Positions 1-6,520 are shown, counted from the first letter of the stretch. The stretch is DNA of 10,866 bases from Nitrososphaerota archaeon (GCA_005877185.1 VBPQ01000073.1:1-10866); one strand, 5' to 3'. Numbers and translations: made by a program. Notes: generated by a model from the sequence alone, not told the origin.

Positions 1-34
1 CTGAAGACGAGCCCGACCTGAAGACGAGCCCGAC
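1..34. repeat. 17-bp perfect tandem repeat, two copies at the window edge
   Basis: The unit CTGAAGACGAGCCCGAC occupies 1-17 and is repeated exactly at 18-34. More copies may lie outside the window. The unit length is not a multiple of three, so gaining or losing a copy would shift the frame of the minus-strand reading frame that crosses it (see the partial CDS at 1-94). Confidence 0.9.
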
Positions 35-94
35 CGCCGACAGCACACCGAGTATGGCGATCGAGGTCGTGAGTAGGAGCGGGTCTATGGCCAA
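1..94 (-). CDS. Partial 5' end of a membrane protein, unidentified
   Basis: I do not recognise this gene; only about 31 codons are visible. From a TTG at 94-92 the frame reads MAIDPLLLTTSIAILGVL and continues as a hydrophobic stretch, then turns Arg/Ser-rich at the window edge. This looks like an N-terminal membrane anchor or signal segment. The TTG is preceded by AAAGGA (minus strand, 109-104) with a 9-nt spacer, and an AT-rich TTTAATAA lies about 45 nt upstream, so a separate transcript is plausible. It lies downstream of deoxyhypusine synthase on the same strand. The 17-bp tandem repeat lies inside the frame, so the reading frame beyond codon 20 is uncertain. A chance open frame cannot be excluded. 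Confidence 0.42.
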   Translation of the reverse strand, partial: MAIDPLLLTTSIAILGVLSAVGLVFRSGSSS

Positions 95-135
95 AAGCGG
101 AATTCCTTTACTTTCACGGCTCCCCCCCGAATCTG

Positions 136-143
136 TTATTAAA
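136..143 (-). promoter_or_regulatory. TATA-like box upstream of the edge membrane protein
   Basis: The minus strand reads TTTAATAA at 143-136, just after the end of deoxyhypusine synthase. Archaeal TATA boxes lie about 25 bp before the transcription start, which predicts a start near 114 and a leader of about 20 nt to the TTG at 94. It could instead be an AT-rich terminator region for the upstream gene. Confidence 0.3.
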
Positions 144-152
144 CTATCGGGC

Positions 153-1103
153 TCATCTTCCGAGTTTTGTCAAGGCATACGAGACTATCAACGGCAGGAC
201 GGCCGTAGCCTCTGCGTAGAGCGTCGCGGTCTTCGCACTCTCCTTCACCTTTCCCCAAGAGATCGCTTCTCGGACCTGTGCCCCACTCAGCGAGCCGTCG
301 TACTCGACAGCGGTCGTGATGTAGCAGGCGTAATCGAGGCCGCCCTTGAAGAGGTTCCACCACAAGACGTGGTGCTTGCTGATGCCGCCCCCAATAATCA
401 CAGCGCCCGTGCGCTTGGACCCATAGACGAGGTCCGAGAGGTCGTTCTCGTCCTGGATGACGTCTATCCTGAATTCTCTGTGCTGTTGTGCGAAGAGCCA
501 GAGCTGGCTCCCCACCGCGCCGTCCATGATTCCGGGCACAAAGATGGGAACGTTCTTCCTGCTCGCCGCAGACAGAAGGGAGTCGTTCGAATCTAGAGAC
601 TCTCCCAGCTCTCGACAGAGTTCACGGCTGCTGAGGCTCCTCCTTCCTCCAGCATACAGGCGGGAGAGGATGGGCTGGACTTTTCTTTCTATCAGGGGGC
701 CGTAATTGTCGAGCGGGAGGAGGAGGTTCCCCAGCCTGTGGTATCCCTCCCTGTGCAGCCTCCTGTCGTCCATCTGAAAGTCTCCGTGATAGTAGTCGGC
801 ATACGTCCTAGCGACGTCGTGGTCGAGCGTTCCGGAGGCGGTTACTATGACATCGACGAGCCCCTTGTTTACCATCTCCACGAGGACGCCGCGAAGACCC
901 GTCGCAACCGGTGCGGCGGGGAAGGAGAGAAACTTCGTGCACTTCAGGTCGCGACTCATCGCGACGAGGACCCGCGCCACCTCGGAGAGGCTCTTCGCCA
1001 TGAAGCCGCCGGCCGCGTGCATCCCGTCTAGAAGGTTGACGATGTCGACGGACCTGACGGCGTGCATGTCCTTCACGATACGGAGGTCGGCCCATCGCTT
1101 CAT
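153..1103 (-). CDS. dys: Deoxyhypusine synthase
   Basis: This enzyme transfers the aminobutyl group of spermidine, with NAD, to a lysine of translation factor aIF5A, the first step of hypusine formation. The 316-residue product matches the family along its length. It has the NAD/substrate segment GLVDVIVTASGTLDHD, then VPIFVPGIMDGAVGSQLW, the His-containing GGGISKHHV, and a C-terminal AVEYDGSLSGAQ followed by SWGK. The Lys of SWGK (K285) matches the catalytic lysine that forms the enzyme-imine intermediate. The ATG at 1103 gives the expected length for archaeal members. It is transcribed divergently from TFB. A TTAAAAG box about 35 bp upstream fits a promoter with a very short leader. No aIF5A gene is seen in the window. 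The identification is secure. Confidence 0.96.
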   Translation of the reverse strand: MKRWADLRIVKDMHAVRSVDIVNLLDGMHAAGGFMAKSLSEVARVLVAMSRDLKCTKFLSFPAAPVATGLRGVLVEMVNKGLVDVIVTASGTLDHDVARTYADYYHGDFQMDDRRLHREGYHRLGNLLLPLDNYGPLIERKVQPILSRLYAGGRRSLSSRELCRELGESLDSNDSLLSAASRKNVPIFVPGIMDGAVGSQLWLFAQQHREFRIDVIQDENDLSDLVYGSKRTGAVIIGGGISKHHVLWWNLFKGGLDYACYITTAVEYDGSLSGAQVREAISWGKVKESAKTATLYAEATAVLPLIVSYALTKLGR

Positions 1104-1135
1104 CGGTGCTTCTTCGAGGCGAGCGGTTTCGAGTT

Positions 1136-1142
1136 CTTTTAA
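1136..1142 (-). promoter_or_regulatory. TATA-like box for deoxyhypusine synthase
   Basis: The minus strand reads TTAAAAG at 1142-1136, centred about 36 bp upstream of the ATG at 1103. This predicts a leader of roughly 10 nt. It is a motif-level assignment only. Confidence 0.4.
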
Positions 1143-1158
1143 CCCTTGGTCGGGCCTC

Positions 1159-1167
1159 TTTTTTTAC
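1159..1167 (+). promoter_or_regulatory. T-rich candidate TATA element for TFB
   Basis: The run TTTTTTTAC is the only AT-rich stretch upstream of TFB. If it is the promoter, transcription would begin near 1190 and leave an untranslated leader of about 100 nt. A long leader would be unusual next to the leaderless genes of this window. The Shine-Dalgarno-like GAGGAGGAGAGG just before the ATG at 1291 does fit a leadered mRNA. Confidence 0.25.
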
Positions 1168-1290
1168 TTTCATCAACCCCACCCTCTCCACTCCCAAACC
1201 GACCCGTCCAACAGAGAGAATTGTAGTCGCACCAGACTGCCGTGAGAGAGCCAGAAGATTTGCCGAGTCGAAGAGGAGGAGAGGGCGGCC

Positions 1291-2295
1291 ATGCTATCCT
1301 CTTCGTCGTCGTCGGCATACCTGGAGAAGTGCAGTGAATGCTCGGGGCAGATCATAGACGCTGGAGACGAGTTCGTCTGCCAGTCCTGTGGGATGGTGAC
1401 AGCGAAAGAGATTCTGGAGGGTCGCGAACGAAAGATGCCACAGGCTCTCGATTACACGCCTCACGCCTTGGGTGGTTTCCTGGGACCACCCGAGCAGGAG
1501 TACGAGGAGCAGCAGTCCCCCCTTCCTCCTCCCGCCTTCCCTGACGCCGCTTCCAGCTTCAAGTATCTCAAGCTAGTCTCGGACTTCGCCGGCAAGGGAG
1601 AGAGCTGCGTGTACTCTTGTGCCAAGATGATAGAGAGGGTCTGCGAGAAGCTCAGCACTCCGAAGATCGTCGTCAGCCAGTCGATGGTCATAGCGAACAA
1701 GGTCTTTGAGCTGAGGAAGAGAAACGAGATAACTGTAGCTGCGATCTCGGCCTACTCTATAATCACCGCGTGCAAGATAGAGGGCATCACCTCGGTCGGG
1801 GTCAGGGAGGTGTTGGAGGCTCACAGAGCGCTGGGGAGGAGAGTGAAAGCGACTTCGTTGATCCAGATCTCCCTCGATTCGCCGATCAAGACGCGGGCGA
1901 GAAGGGCAGAGGATTACCTGACCAGGGTGATTGCACACCTGTCGTCAAACTCAGGGCTGAGGAGAAGGCTCGAGGAGCACAGGATGAGCGAGACGGTCTA
2001 CTACAACAAGCTGTACAAGGTGGCCCGCGAAGCGCTCAGCATAGTAGAAAGAGAGGCGATGGGAGGGCACAGTCCGTGCGGGCTGGCCGCGAGTGCGGTC
2101 TACGCTGCCGAGGTGGCCTTGGCGCAGCTGGATTCAAGAATCCGTTTCCTCTCACAGAGAGAGGTAGCTGAGTGCATCGGGGTGGCGGAGTACACGGTCA
2201 GGGAGCAGTACGGCGAGATATTCAGACCTGCAGGGAGGGAGTTGAAGGACGCGATCAGGCGAGGAGAGAGCCTCCCTCAGAGACTCGCCAAGTGA
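1291..2295 (+). CDS. tfb: Transcription initiation factor B (TFB), divergent paralogue
   Basis: TFB bridges TBP at the promoter and RNA polymerase. The 334-residue product has an N-terminal zinc ribbon with Cys14, Cys17, Cys30 and Cys33 (CSEC and CQSCGMV). A linker containing LDYTPHALGGFLGPP follows, then two cyclin-type repeats at roughly 85-170 and 210-320. The usual B-reader signature around GPEWR is not visible; a Gly/Pro/Glu-rich linker replaces it, so this may be a specialised paralogue rather than the housekeeping factor. The ATG at 1291 follows a strong GAGGAGGAGAGG. An unusual run of six Ser at residues 3-8 precedes the zinc ribbon. The 3' end overlaps the convergent pilin-like gene by 41 bp. 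Family assignment is firm; specialisation is inference. Confidence 0.93.
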   Translation: MLSSSSSSAYLEKCSECSGQIIDAGDEFVCQSCGMVTAKEILEGRERKMPQALDYTPHALGGFLGPPEQEYEEQQSPLPPPAFPDAASSFKYLKLVSDFAGKGESCVYSCAKMIERVCEKLSTPKIVVSQSMVIANKVFELRKRNEITVAAISAYSIITACKIEGITSVGVREVLEAHRALGRRVKATSLIQISLDSPIKTRARRAEDYLTRVIAHLSSNSGLRRRLEEHRMSETVYYNKLYKVAREALSIVEREAMGGHSPCGLAASAVYAAEVALAQLDSRIRFLSQREVAECIGVAEYTVREQYGEIFRPAGRELKDAIRRGESLPQRLAK

Positions 2296-3046
2296 AGTCA
2301 CCCGAGACCCCTGTAACACCGTACTGAGACACGACAACTTCGTAAACGATCGTGGGGCAATGGAGTCCTCTATCCGTCGACGACGATATCGACAGGGTCA
2401 GTCCTGCTTCGCGGGCCACAACGCTGTAGCGGCGAGCCGCCTCCGCAATCGCCCCCAATATCGAGGCGGTGGCGCACACGCCGGGTGTCCGTTTGAGCCC
2501 CTGGACCTTCGAGCGAAGATAGCCCACTGCTGAGAGACAAGCCGCGATGGACCCGTCGTAGAGTACGGGAAGATGGAGGTAGTGGACCTCCGCCTTGTGG
2601 TATTGGACTAGGGAGCTGGAGAAACCGAGCTCGACCGAGACGGCGAAGTTCAGGTAGCCAGGAACGAAGCCCGTGAAAGGTGAGAGGAGGGTTAGATTGT
2701 CGCTCAGAGCTCCGCTCAAGGTCAAGACTCCCCTCAGGCTTGCCGCGATGCCCCCGAGACTGCTCGAAAGCACGGTCGAGCGCAGCGCAGGCATGCTTTC
2801 AAGAGGGCCGGAGCAGGGATGGCTGCTCGCCTCGAGCACAGACTGAGAGGTGCGGAGGAGGGAGAGCGCGACCAGCCCCTTCGCCAGCTCTGCCTCTGCA
2901 GCGACCGCCTCGGCCTGGTCGGAGACCGCGTGAAGGACGACCCCCTGTTCCCGGCTCGCGTAGAGGGCGAAGTTCGAGGCCACGAGAGTCCCGAAGACGA
3001 CGAGAGAAGTTATCGTGGCGGCTATCGCTTTGCGTCTGCCACCCAT
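2255..3046 (-). CDS. Pilin-like secreted/membrane protein, last gene of the minor-pilin operon
   Basis: I do not recognise a named family in this 263-residue protein. It starts MGGRRKAIAATITSLVVF: a short Arg/Lys-rich leader, a Lys-Ala site where a class III (prepilin) peptidase could cut, then one hydrophobic helix at about 8-28. That is the layout of archaeal type IV pilin-like proteins. The rest is Ser/Ala/Leu-rich with a few Cys (including SHPCSGP and GVCATA) and would lie outside the cell. Its length suggests a large minor pilin or adhesin-like tip subunit. The ATG at 3046 overlaps the end of the upstream gene by 25 nt, implying translational coupling. GGAGG lies only 1 nt before the ATG, an unusually short spacing. 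Its 3' end overlaps that of TFB. Confidence 0.75.
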   Translation of the reverse strand: MGGRRKAIAATITSLVVFGTLVASNFALYASREQGVVLHAVSDQAEAVAAEAELAKGLVALSLLRTSQSVLEASSHPCSGPLESMPALRSTVLSSSLGGIAASLRGVLTLSGALSDNLTLLSPFTGFVPGYLNFAVSVELGFSSSLVQYHKAEVHYLHLPVLYDGSIAACLSAVGYLRSKVQGLKRTPGVCATASILGAIAEAARRYSVVAREAGLTLSISSSTDRGLHCPTIVYEVVVSQYGVTGVSGDFTWRVSEGGSLLA

Positions 3047-3384
3047 GCCTCCAGGTTCAGCTCCGAGCCTCCTATTGGGAGAGATATGTTGGAGTAGGCG
3101 TAGTGCGTCCCACCGCTAGGAAGGCATTCCTCGCTTCCGATGCGGGCGTTCATTGTTGTCGAAGAGTCGTACTCTGCGAGCCTGTCGCAGATCGCGCGGA
3201 GGGATGAGGTGGTGATCCAGACGAGGCCGACCGATCTGACGAAACCGAGAATCGCGCCGCGCGTGTTGGACCTCTGTGCGAGTTCGGCTGACTGCTCCCT
3301 TGGCAGCGCGGGGTTCATCGACGCGAGGAGGGCGATCGAGAGGATTGCGACGCAAGTTCCCGCGGCGATATCGAGTGTCCTCGT
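3022..3384 (-). CDS. Pilin-like single-TM protein lacking a canonical start codon
   Basis: The frame encodes an N-terminal hydrophobic helix, LDIAAGTCVAILSIALLAS, followed by an about 95-residue ectodomain with two Cys (AICDRL, EECLPSG). This is the layout of a minor pilin. The first ATG (3318) lies after the helix and would delete it. Upstream to the in-frame TGA at 3417-3415 there is no ATG, GTG or TTG. An ACG at 3384-3382 sits exactly 8 nt after GGAGG (3397-3393) and would give a 120-residue protein with the helix intact; I use it as a provisional start. Alternatively the start is the GTG at 3392, which overlaps the preceding TGA and reads MSRRG before leaving frame. An indel near 3377 would then give an excellent class III prepilin leader. 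The gene is certain in outline, the start is not. Confidence 0.68.
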   Translation of the reverse strand, partial: TRTLDIAAGTCVAILSIALLASMNPALPREQSAELAQRSNTRGAILGFVRSVGLVWITTSSLRAICDRLAEYDSSTTMNARIGSEECLPSGGTHYAYSNISLPIGGSELNLEAWVADAKR

Positions 3385-3388
3385 CTGC

Positions 3389-3478
3389 TCACCCTCCGAG
3401 GTGGAAAGCGAATGTCAGCAAGCCGAGAACGAGGAGTAGCGTGAAGAGGACGTATAGGATTCCGATCTCGAGGTACAC
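3389..3478 (-). CDS. 29-residue single-TM small protein in the pilin operon
   Basis: This is a short gene from GTG (3478-3476) to TGA (3391-3389), reading MYLEIGILYVLFTLLLVLG and then a short hydrophobic tail ending FAFHLGG. Nearly the whole protein is one membrane helix. It fills the gap between the 130-residue pilin-like gene, whose stop ends 1 nt before this GTG, and the next pilin-like gene. A purine-rich AAGGGGG lies about 9 nt upstream of the GTG. Close packing and coding-like codon use support it. It could be a small pilus accessory or membrane subunit; no family is recognised. Confidence 0.6.
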   Translation of the reverse strand: MYLEIGILYVLFTLLLVLGLLTFAFHLGG

Positions 3479-3479
3479 T

Positions 3480-3872
3480 TCAACTGACCCCCTTCTCGAC
3501 AATGCTCAGTCCCCCTGGATTCAGACTCGCAAGGTACGTTACATCCGTCTGGAGTGAATAGAGCGGACTCCACCAAGAGAGATTCCGTTCCACCAGTAGA
3601 GAGGAGGACACCGCCCCGACCGCGTGCCCGTCGACCCAAACTCTCAGGTTGGTGAGCCCACTGTGATAGCGGAGCGTGACGGTAAGACCGGGTACAAGCG
3701 AGTTGAGGGTGGCGGCGATTCCATCGAGAAGCGTGTCAACCTGACTTCGTGTCGCCGCCTGGGCCTCCATCGAGACCGGAACAGAGGCCACGGACAGAAA
3801 GGCACCCGACGCAACCAGGTAAAGCGCCCAGCCGTAGATGGACGAGACGGTGCTTGAAGGCATTCTCCTCAC
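3480..3872 (-). CDS. Pilin-like single-TM protein, 130 residues
   Basis: The product has one hydrophobic N-terminal helix (about residues 13-33, WALYLVASGAFLSVA) followed by a predicted mixed helix/strand ectodomain. The ectodomain includes VDTLLDGIAATLNSLVPG and beta-like stretches such as LTVTLRYH and LRVWVDGHAVGAV. This layout (helix, short loop, then strands) is typical of archaeal minor pilins. A possible prepilin site is the Gly before WALYL. The GTG at 3872 overlaps the stop of the upstream gene as GTGA, which is typical of coupling; an ATG nine bases downstream (3863) is an alternative start. There are no cysteines. No specific family is recognised, so this rests on architecture and context. 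Confidence 0.75.
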   Translation of the reverse strand: MRRMPSSTVSSIYGWALYLVASGAFLSVASVPVSMEAQAATRSQVDTLLDGIAATLNSLVPGLTVTLRYHSGLTNLRVWVDGHAVGAVSSSLLVERNLSWWSPLYSLQTDVTYLASLNPGGLSIVEKGVS

Positions 3873-4231
3873 TCTACCTCTAGGGTGAGCCAGTTCGAAG
3901 TCGCGCGAAGCAGGAGGGTCCGGACACCACTGACCCCCTCGAAGCTGAAGTCGCAGCCCGCGGGTATTGTGGCAGCGACACGCGAGGGGCCGCTCTCGAA
4001 GACGACGGTTCCACCCTGACAGGAAATCGTGGCGTTGCTCAAGAAGAGAACCACCCGGCGCTCGGAGTTGCTCGCTAGTGAAGAGTAGGCGGCGGAGAGG
4101 ATGGAGGAGAAGGTCGCGGAAGCGTCTGTCTGGCTAACCCGTTGCGTGTAATTGGTGAAGAGGTACACCCCAGAACCTGCGAAGAGGATCGACGTCAGCA
4201 CCACGAGCGAGTACTCGATCGTCTCTACCAT
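3869..4231 (-). CDS. TadE/pilin-like protein with almost no leader peptide, first gene of the minus operon
   Basis: This 120-residue protein begins MVETIEYSLVVLTSILFAG. If Met1 is removed, the sequence V-E-T-I-E-Y-x-L puts Glu at position 5 and Tyr at 6 of a hydrophobic helix. That is the arrangement seen at the mature N-terminus of Flp and TadE-type pilins (Glu5, Tyr or Phe6). Unlike prepilins it has no positively charged leader, and a TAA lies directly before the ATG, so the start cannot move upstream. The ectodomain carries two Cys (ISCQGG and AGCDFS) that could form a disulfide. A TATA-like box about 27 bp upstream predicts a leaderless mRNA. It probably acts as a minor or initiating pilin. 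Exact family not recognised. Confidence 0.72.
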   Translation of the reverse strand: MVETIEYSLVVLTSILFAGSGVYLFTNYTQRVSQTDASATFSSILSAAYSSLASNSERRVVLFLSNATISCQGGTVVFESGPSRVAATIPAGCDFSFEGVSGVRTLLLRATSNWLTLEVE

Positions 4232-4255
4232 TTATCAGACAATAACATCAACCGA

Positions 4256-4264
4256 GAATTTAAG
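4256..4264 (-). promoter_or_regulatory. TATA-like box for the minor-pilin operon
   Basis: The minus strand reads GCTTAAATT at 4264-4256. Its centre is about 28 bp from the ATG at 4231, so transcription would start almost at the ATG, giving a leaderless mRNA. It overlaps one of the AGCGGCAAC direct repeats of the intergenic region. Confidence 0.55.
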
Positions 4265-4313
4265 CGGCAACGGTTCTGATAACTCTTCGGGTTATTATCA
4301 GAACAGCGGCAAC
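4263..4313. promoter_or_regulatory. Composite palindrome and direct repeats between the divergent pilus operons (candidate operator)
   Basis: A perfect 10-bp inverted repeat, GTTCTGATAA at 4273-4282 and TTATCAGAAC at 4295-4304, is separated by 12 nt. It is bracketed by two exact direct copies of AGCGGCAAC at 4263-4271 and 4305-4313. A third TTATCAGA occurs at 4232-4239, next to the ATG of the minus operon. The elements lie between, and overlap, the two predicted TATA boxes, as expected for a regulator that controls both operons. An RNA hairpin is possible, but the position before both transcription starts favours a DNA-binding site. Confidence 0.6.
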
Positions 4314-4320
4314 CATGGGT

Positions 4321-4328
4321 CTTTTTAT
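4321..4328 (+). promoter_or_regulatory. TATA-like box for the secretion-ATPase operon
   Basis: The plus strand reads CTTTTTAT, centred about 46 bp before the ATG at 4371. This predicts transcription from near 4351 and a leader of about 20 nt that contains GGAGA 8 nt before the ATG. Confidence 0.5.
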
Positions 4329-4370
4329 CGGCTCCCGCTATTATCTCTCGAGAGCTTGGAGAGTCAGCTC

Positions 4371-5819
4371 ATGAAACTCATTCTGAAGGTCGCCTCCAAG
4401 AGGAGGAGGACGGAGAGGCCCGCGCCACTGCTCATCGAGCTCTTTGAGGAGACGAACGGCGGGTTGATCGAAGAGTATGGTGTCTTTCCATTCACGTACT
4501 CTGTCAGAGGGATGACGAACCGCGACACCCTACTATACGGTATACGCCACACCCTCTCTCCCCGTGAGCTGGTCGTTCTGCGCCGGGCGGTCCAGCGGGT
4601 CGGGGAGGAGCTCTCCCCCTCTTCTGTCGAACCCCTAACATTCGAGAGGCTCGTCGAGGTTCTGGAGCAGCTCGCGGCGAAGTACCTAGGGGAGAGCGAC
4701 CTCAGAGGGCATACAAAGGAGCTTGCGACACTCTCCGCGTACGAGGCGGTCGGGATGTCGCGGATTCTTGCCCTGGCGATGGACAAGCTCGTGACGGAGT
4801 TCTACGTCGACTCGGCCCGGTCACCCGCATACCTGGACCACTACAGGTACGGGAGGTGCGAGTCAGCGATCTTCCTGACAGAGCGAGAGAGAAAGGCCTT
4901 GGAGACCCATCTTGACACCTTCAGAGGCTACACTCTAGACTACACGCTCCCGTCCCTCAAGAACGACCTGGACGTCGGTGGGAATCGTCTCCGTGTTTCA
5001 CTGGATTTGGCCCCTCTCTCCGTGAACGGCTTTGCGCTCGACGTGCGACGCCTCAGCGTCGCCACCCTGTCACTCGTCGACCTGGTTGAATGCGGGATGA
5101 TTTCGGAGGAGGCGGCCGGGTTCCTCGTCGCCTGGCTCGAAGCGGGGATGAACGTCACCATAACCGGGGAGACAGGAACGGGAAAGACGACACTCTTAAA
5201 CGCCCTCGACGAAGCGCTCGACCCTCGCCTTAGACGAATCTACATTGAGGACGCGGTCGAGACGAAGGACCTACTCGACCGAGGTTTTCACCAGATGAAG
5301 ATCAGGGTGGACCCCTTCGAGAGGACGAACGAAACTCCAAGAACGAAAGGGGTGGAGATAATCAAGATACTTCACCGGTCCCCCGACCTCGTGGTCTTGA
5401 GCGAGATCCAGTCGGAGGAGCACAGCCACGCCTTCTTCCACGCCTTATCCTCCGGGATCAAGGGTTTACAGACGTTTCACGCCGGGTCACCGGAGCAGGC
5501 GATAAGAAGGTGGGTGGAGGTTCACGGCATCCCTCGGCAGAGTCTGCTGGATTTGGGGTTGATCGTCCAGATGAAGCGACCCGACCGTCTCAAACCCACA
5601 CGTTTCGTGAGCAGGATCTGCGAGGTGACGAGCGAGAACGGCGAAGCCAGGCTCCGTGACGTCTATGTCCGCGACAGAGAATCCAAGCTACAGCGCATAC
5701 TCCCCTGGGAGAGAATCGAACTTCGCGGCGGAGAGGCTTCGCCGGTCGAGTTTCGCCGACGAATGGAGGTGCTTGCCTCAGGGTTCTCGCTCAGGAGGAG
5801 CGGCGGCGGCAGAAGATGA
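4371..5819 (+). CDS. Type II/IV secretion ATPase (GspE/TadA/VirB11-like pilus assembly ATPase)
   Basis: This ATPase would power filament assembly from the cytoplasmic face of the membrane. In the 482-residue product, Walker A is GETGTGKTT (266-274). An Asp-box-like segment RRIYIEDAVET follows, then Walker B VVLSEI with catalytic Glu345, and the His box GLQTFHAG with His370. These occur in the order usual for VirB11/TadA/FlaI ATPases. The N-terminal about 240 residues form the usual variable domain. The ATG at 4371 was chosen because an in-frame ATG at 4152 would run through the divergent promoter and into the opposite gene, and because GGAGA precedes 4371. The stop overlaps the next ATG (ATGA), so the membrane platform gene is coupled to it. 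Archaellum FlaI is less likely, since no archaellum genes are present. Confidence 0.93.
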   Translation: MKLILKVASKRRRTERPAPLLIELFEETNGGLIEEYGVFPFTYSVRGMTNRDTLLYGIRHTLSPRELVVLRRAVQRVGEELSPSSVEPLTFERLVEVLEQLAAKYLGESDLRGHTKELATLSAYEAVGMSRILALAMDKLVTEFYVDSARSPAYLDHYRYGRCESAIFLTERERKALETHLDTFRGYTLDYTLPSLKNDLDVGGNRLRVSLDLAPLSVNGFALDVRRLSVATLSLVDLVECGMISEEAAGFLVAWLEAGMNVTITGETGTGKTTLLNALDEALDPRLRRIYIEDAVETKDLLDRGFHQMKIRVDPFERTNETPRTKGVEIIKILHRSPDLVVLSEIQSEEHSHAFFHALSSGIKGLQTFHAGSPEQAIRRWVEVHGIPRQSLLDLGLIVQMKRPDRLKPTRFVSRICEVTSENGEARLRDVYVRDRESKLQRILPWERIELRGGEASPVEFRRRMEVLASGFSLRRSGGGRR

Positions 5820-6520
5820 AATTCAATTCTCTGGAGCACTATCGGATTAATCCTCTGAAATTTCTGCTTCTCCTCCTCCTTCTCTCTCTCTTGGGAGGGG
5901 CGGCAGTCTCTCTCACTACGAGGGACATCCTGGGTTCAGACTCGTGGATAATCGGCGCGCTCACCTCGGGCGCAACAGCGTATCTGGTCGCGAGCGAACC
6001 GAGGAGAAAGTTGGATACCGTCTCTCTCTGGCAGGCGAGGGAAGCGCCCGTCGTAGCAGCCTCCGCAGCGGTCAGCCTGCGGGCTACCGGCTCGAACTCG
6101 AGAGCCCTCATGCTGCTAAGATGCGACGAGGAGGAGCTAGCTGGGACGCTCGAGCATGCAAAGAGAATGGTCTTGCTCGGGCACGCTCCAAAGGAGACAA
6201 TCGTCAAATCTGCCGCGGGGATCGCTTCAGAGTCGGTTTCGGAGGCCCTCCTCTCGACGGTCTCTAGGGAAGCGGGGAGCATAGAGGACGTGGGGGACGA
6301 ACTCGAGAGCGTCTTCGCCGCAGCCTCGCTGGGGGACGAAACGAAGGTGCCCGTCTTCATCGCTGTCTGCTTCTTCGCCCCGATAATGCTGCTCCTCTTC
6401 GCTGTTCTGACACGAAGCACCACCCCTCTAGAGTTGAGTGAGGTCGTCGTCCTCGACCTACTCTTCCTGAACATCGCTTTCGCCTTCTCATCAAGGGAAC
6501 GAAGGAGGCTCCGTCTCTGA
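5816..6520 (+). CDS. Pilus platform membrane protein, first T2SSF half (TadB-like)
   Basis: This 234-residue protein has a pair of N-terminal membrane helices (about 13-33 and 43-60), a cytoplasmic segment, and a C-terminal pair (about 178-198 and 208-225). The cytoplasmic stretch with EAGSIEDVGDELESVF, followed by VPVFIAVCFFAPIMLLL, resembles the T2SSF domain of TadB/TadC/FlaJ platform proteins. Archaeal platform proteins usually carry two such domains in one chain of 500 or more residues. Here there is one, and the next gene supplies the other, as in bacterial TadB plus TadC. It starts with ATG in a four-base ATGA overlap with the ATPase stop. It would bind the ATPase and the growing filament base. 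Family level is good; the exact orthologue is uncertain. Confidence 0.82.
   Translation: MKFNSLEHYRINPLKFLLLLLLLSLLGGAAVSLTTRDILGSDSWIIGALTSGATAYLVASEPRRKLDTVSLWQAREAPVVAASAAVSLRATGSNSRALMLLRCDEEELAGTLEHAKRMVLLGHAPKETIVKSAAGIASESVSEALLSTVSREAGSIEDVGDELESVFAAASLGDETKVPVFIAVCFFAPIMLLLFAVLTRSTTPLELSEVVVLDLLFLNIAFAFSSRERRRLRL
6502..6508 (+). promoter_or_regulatory. Strong Shine-Dalgarno site pointing to a CTG start
   Basis: AAGGAGG, near-perfectly complementary to the 3' end of archaeal 16S rRNA, lies inside the end of the upstream gene and ends 8 nt before the CTG at 6517. It decides the proposed start of the second T2SSF gene. Confidence 0.55.

Noticed and set aside
54..596. 180-codon open frame on the plus strand
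   Set aside because: It is antisense to deoxyhypusine synthase, which is securely identified by its motifs.
4152..4370. N-terminal extension of the secretion ATPase from an upstream in-frame ATG
   Set aside because: It would cross the divergent promoter and palindrome and overlap the start of the opposite gene. The peptide is Ser/Asn/Gly-rich and unlike the family, and GGAGA precedes the ATG at 4371.
5839..6474. 211-codon open frame on the minus strand
   Set aside because: It lies entirely antisense to the first T2SSF gene, and its Ser/Arg/Thr-rich composition is that of a frame shadow in G+C-rich DNA.
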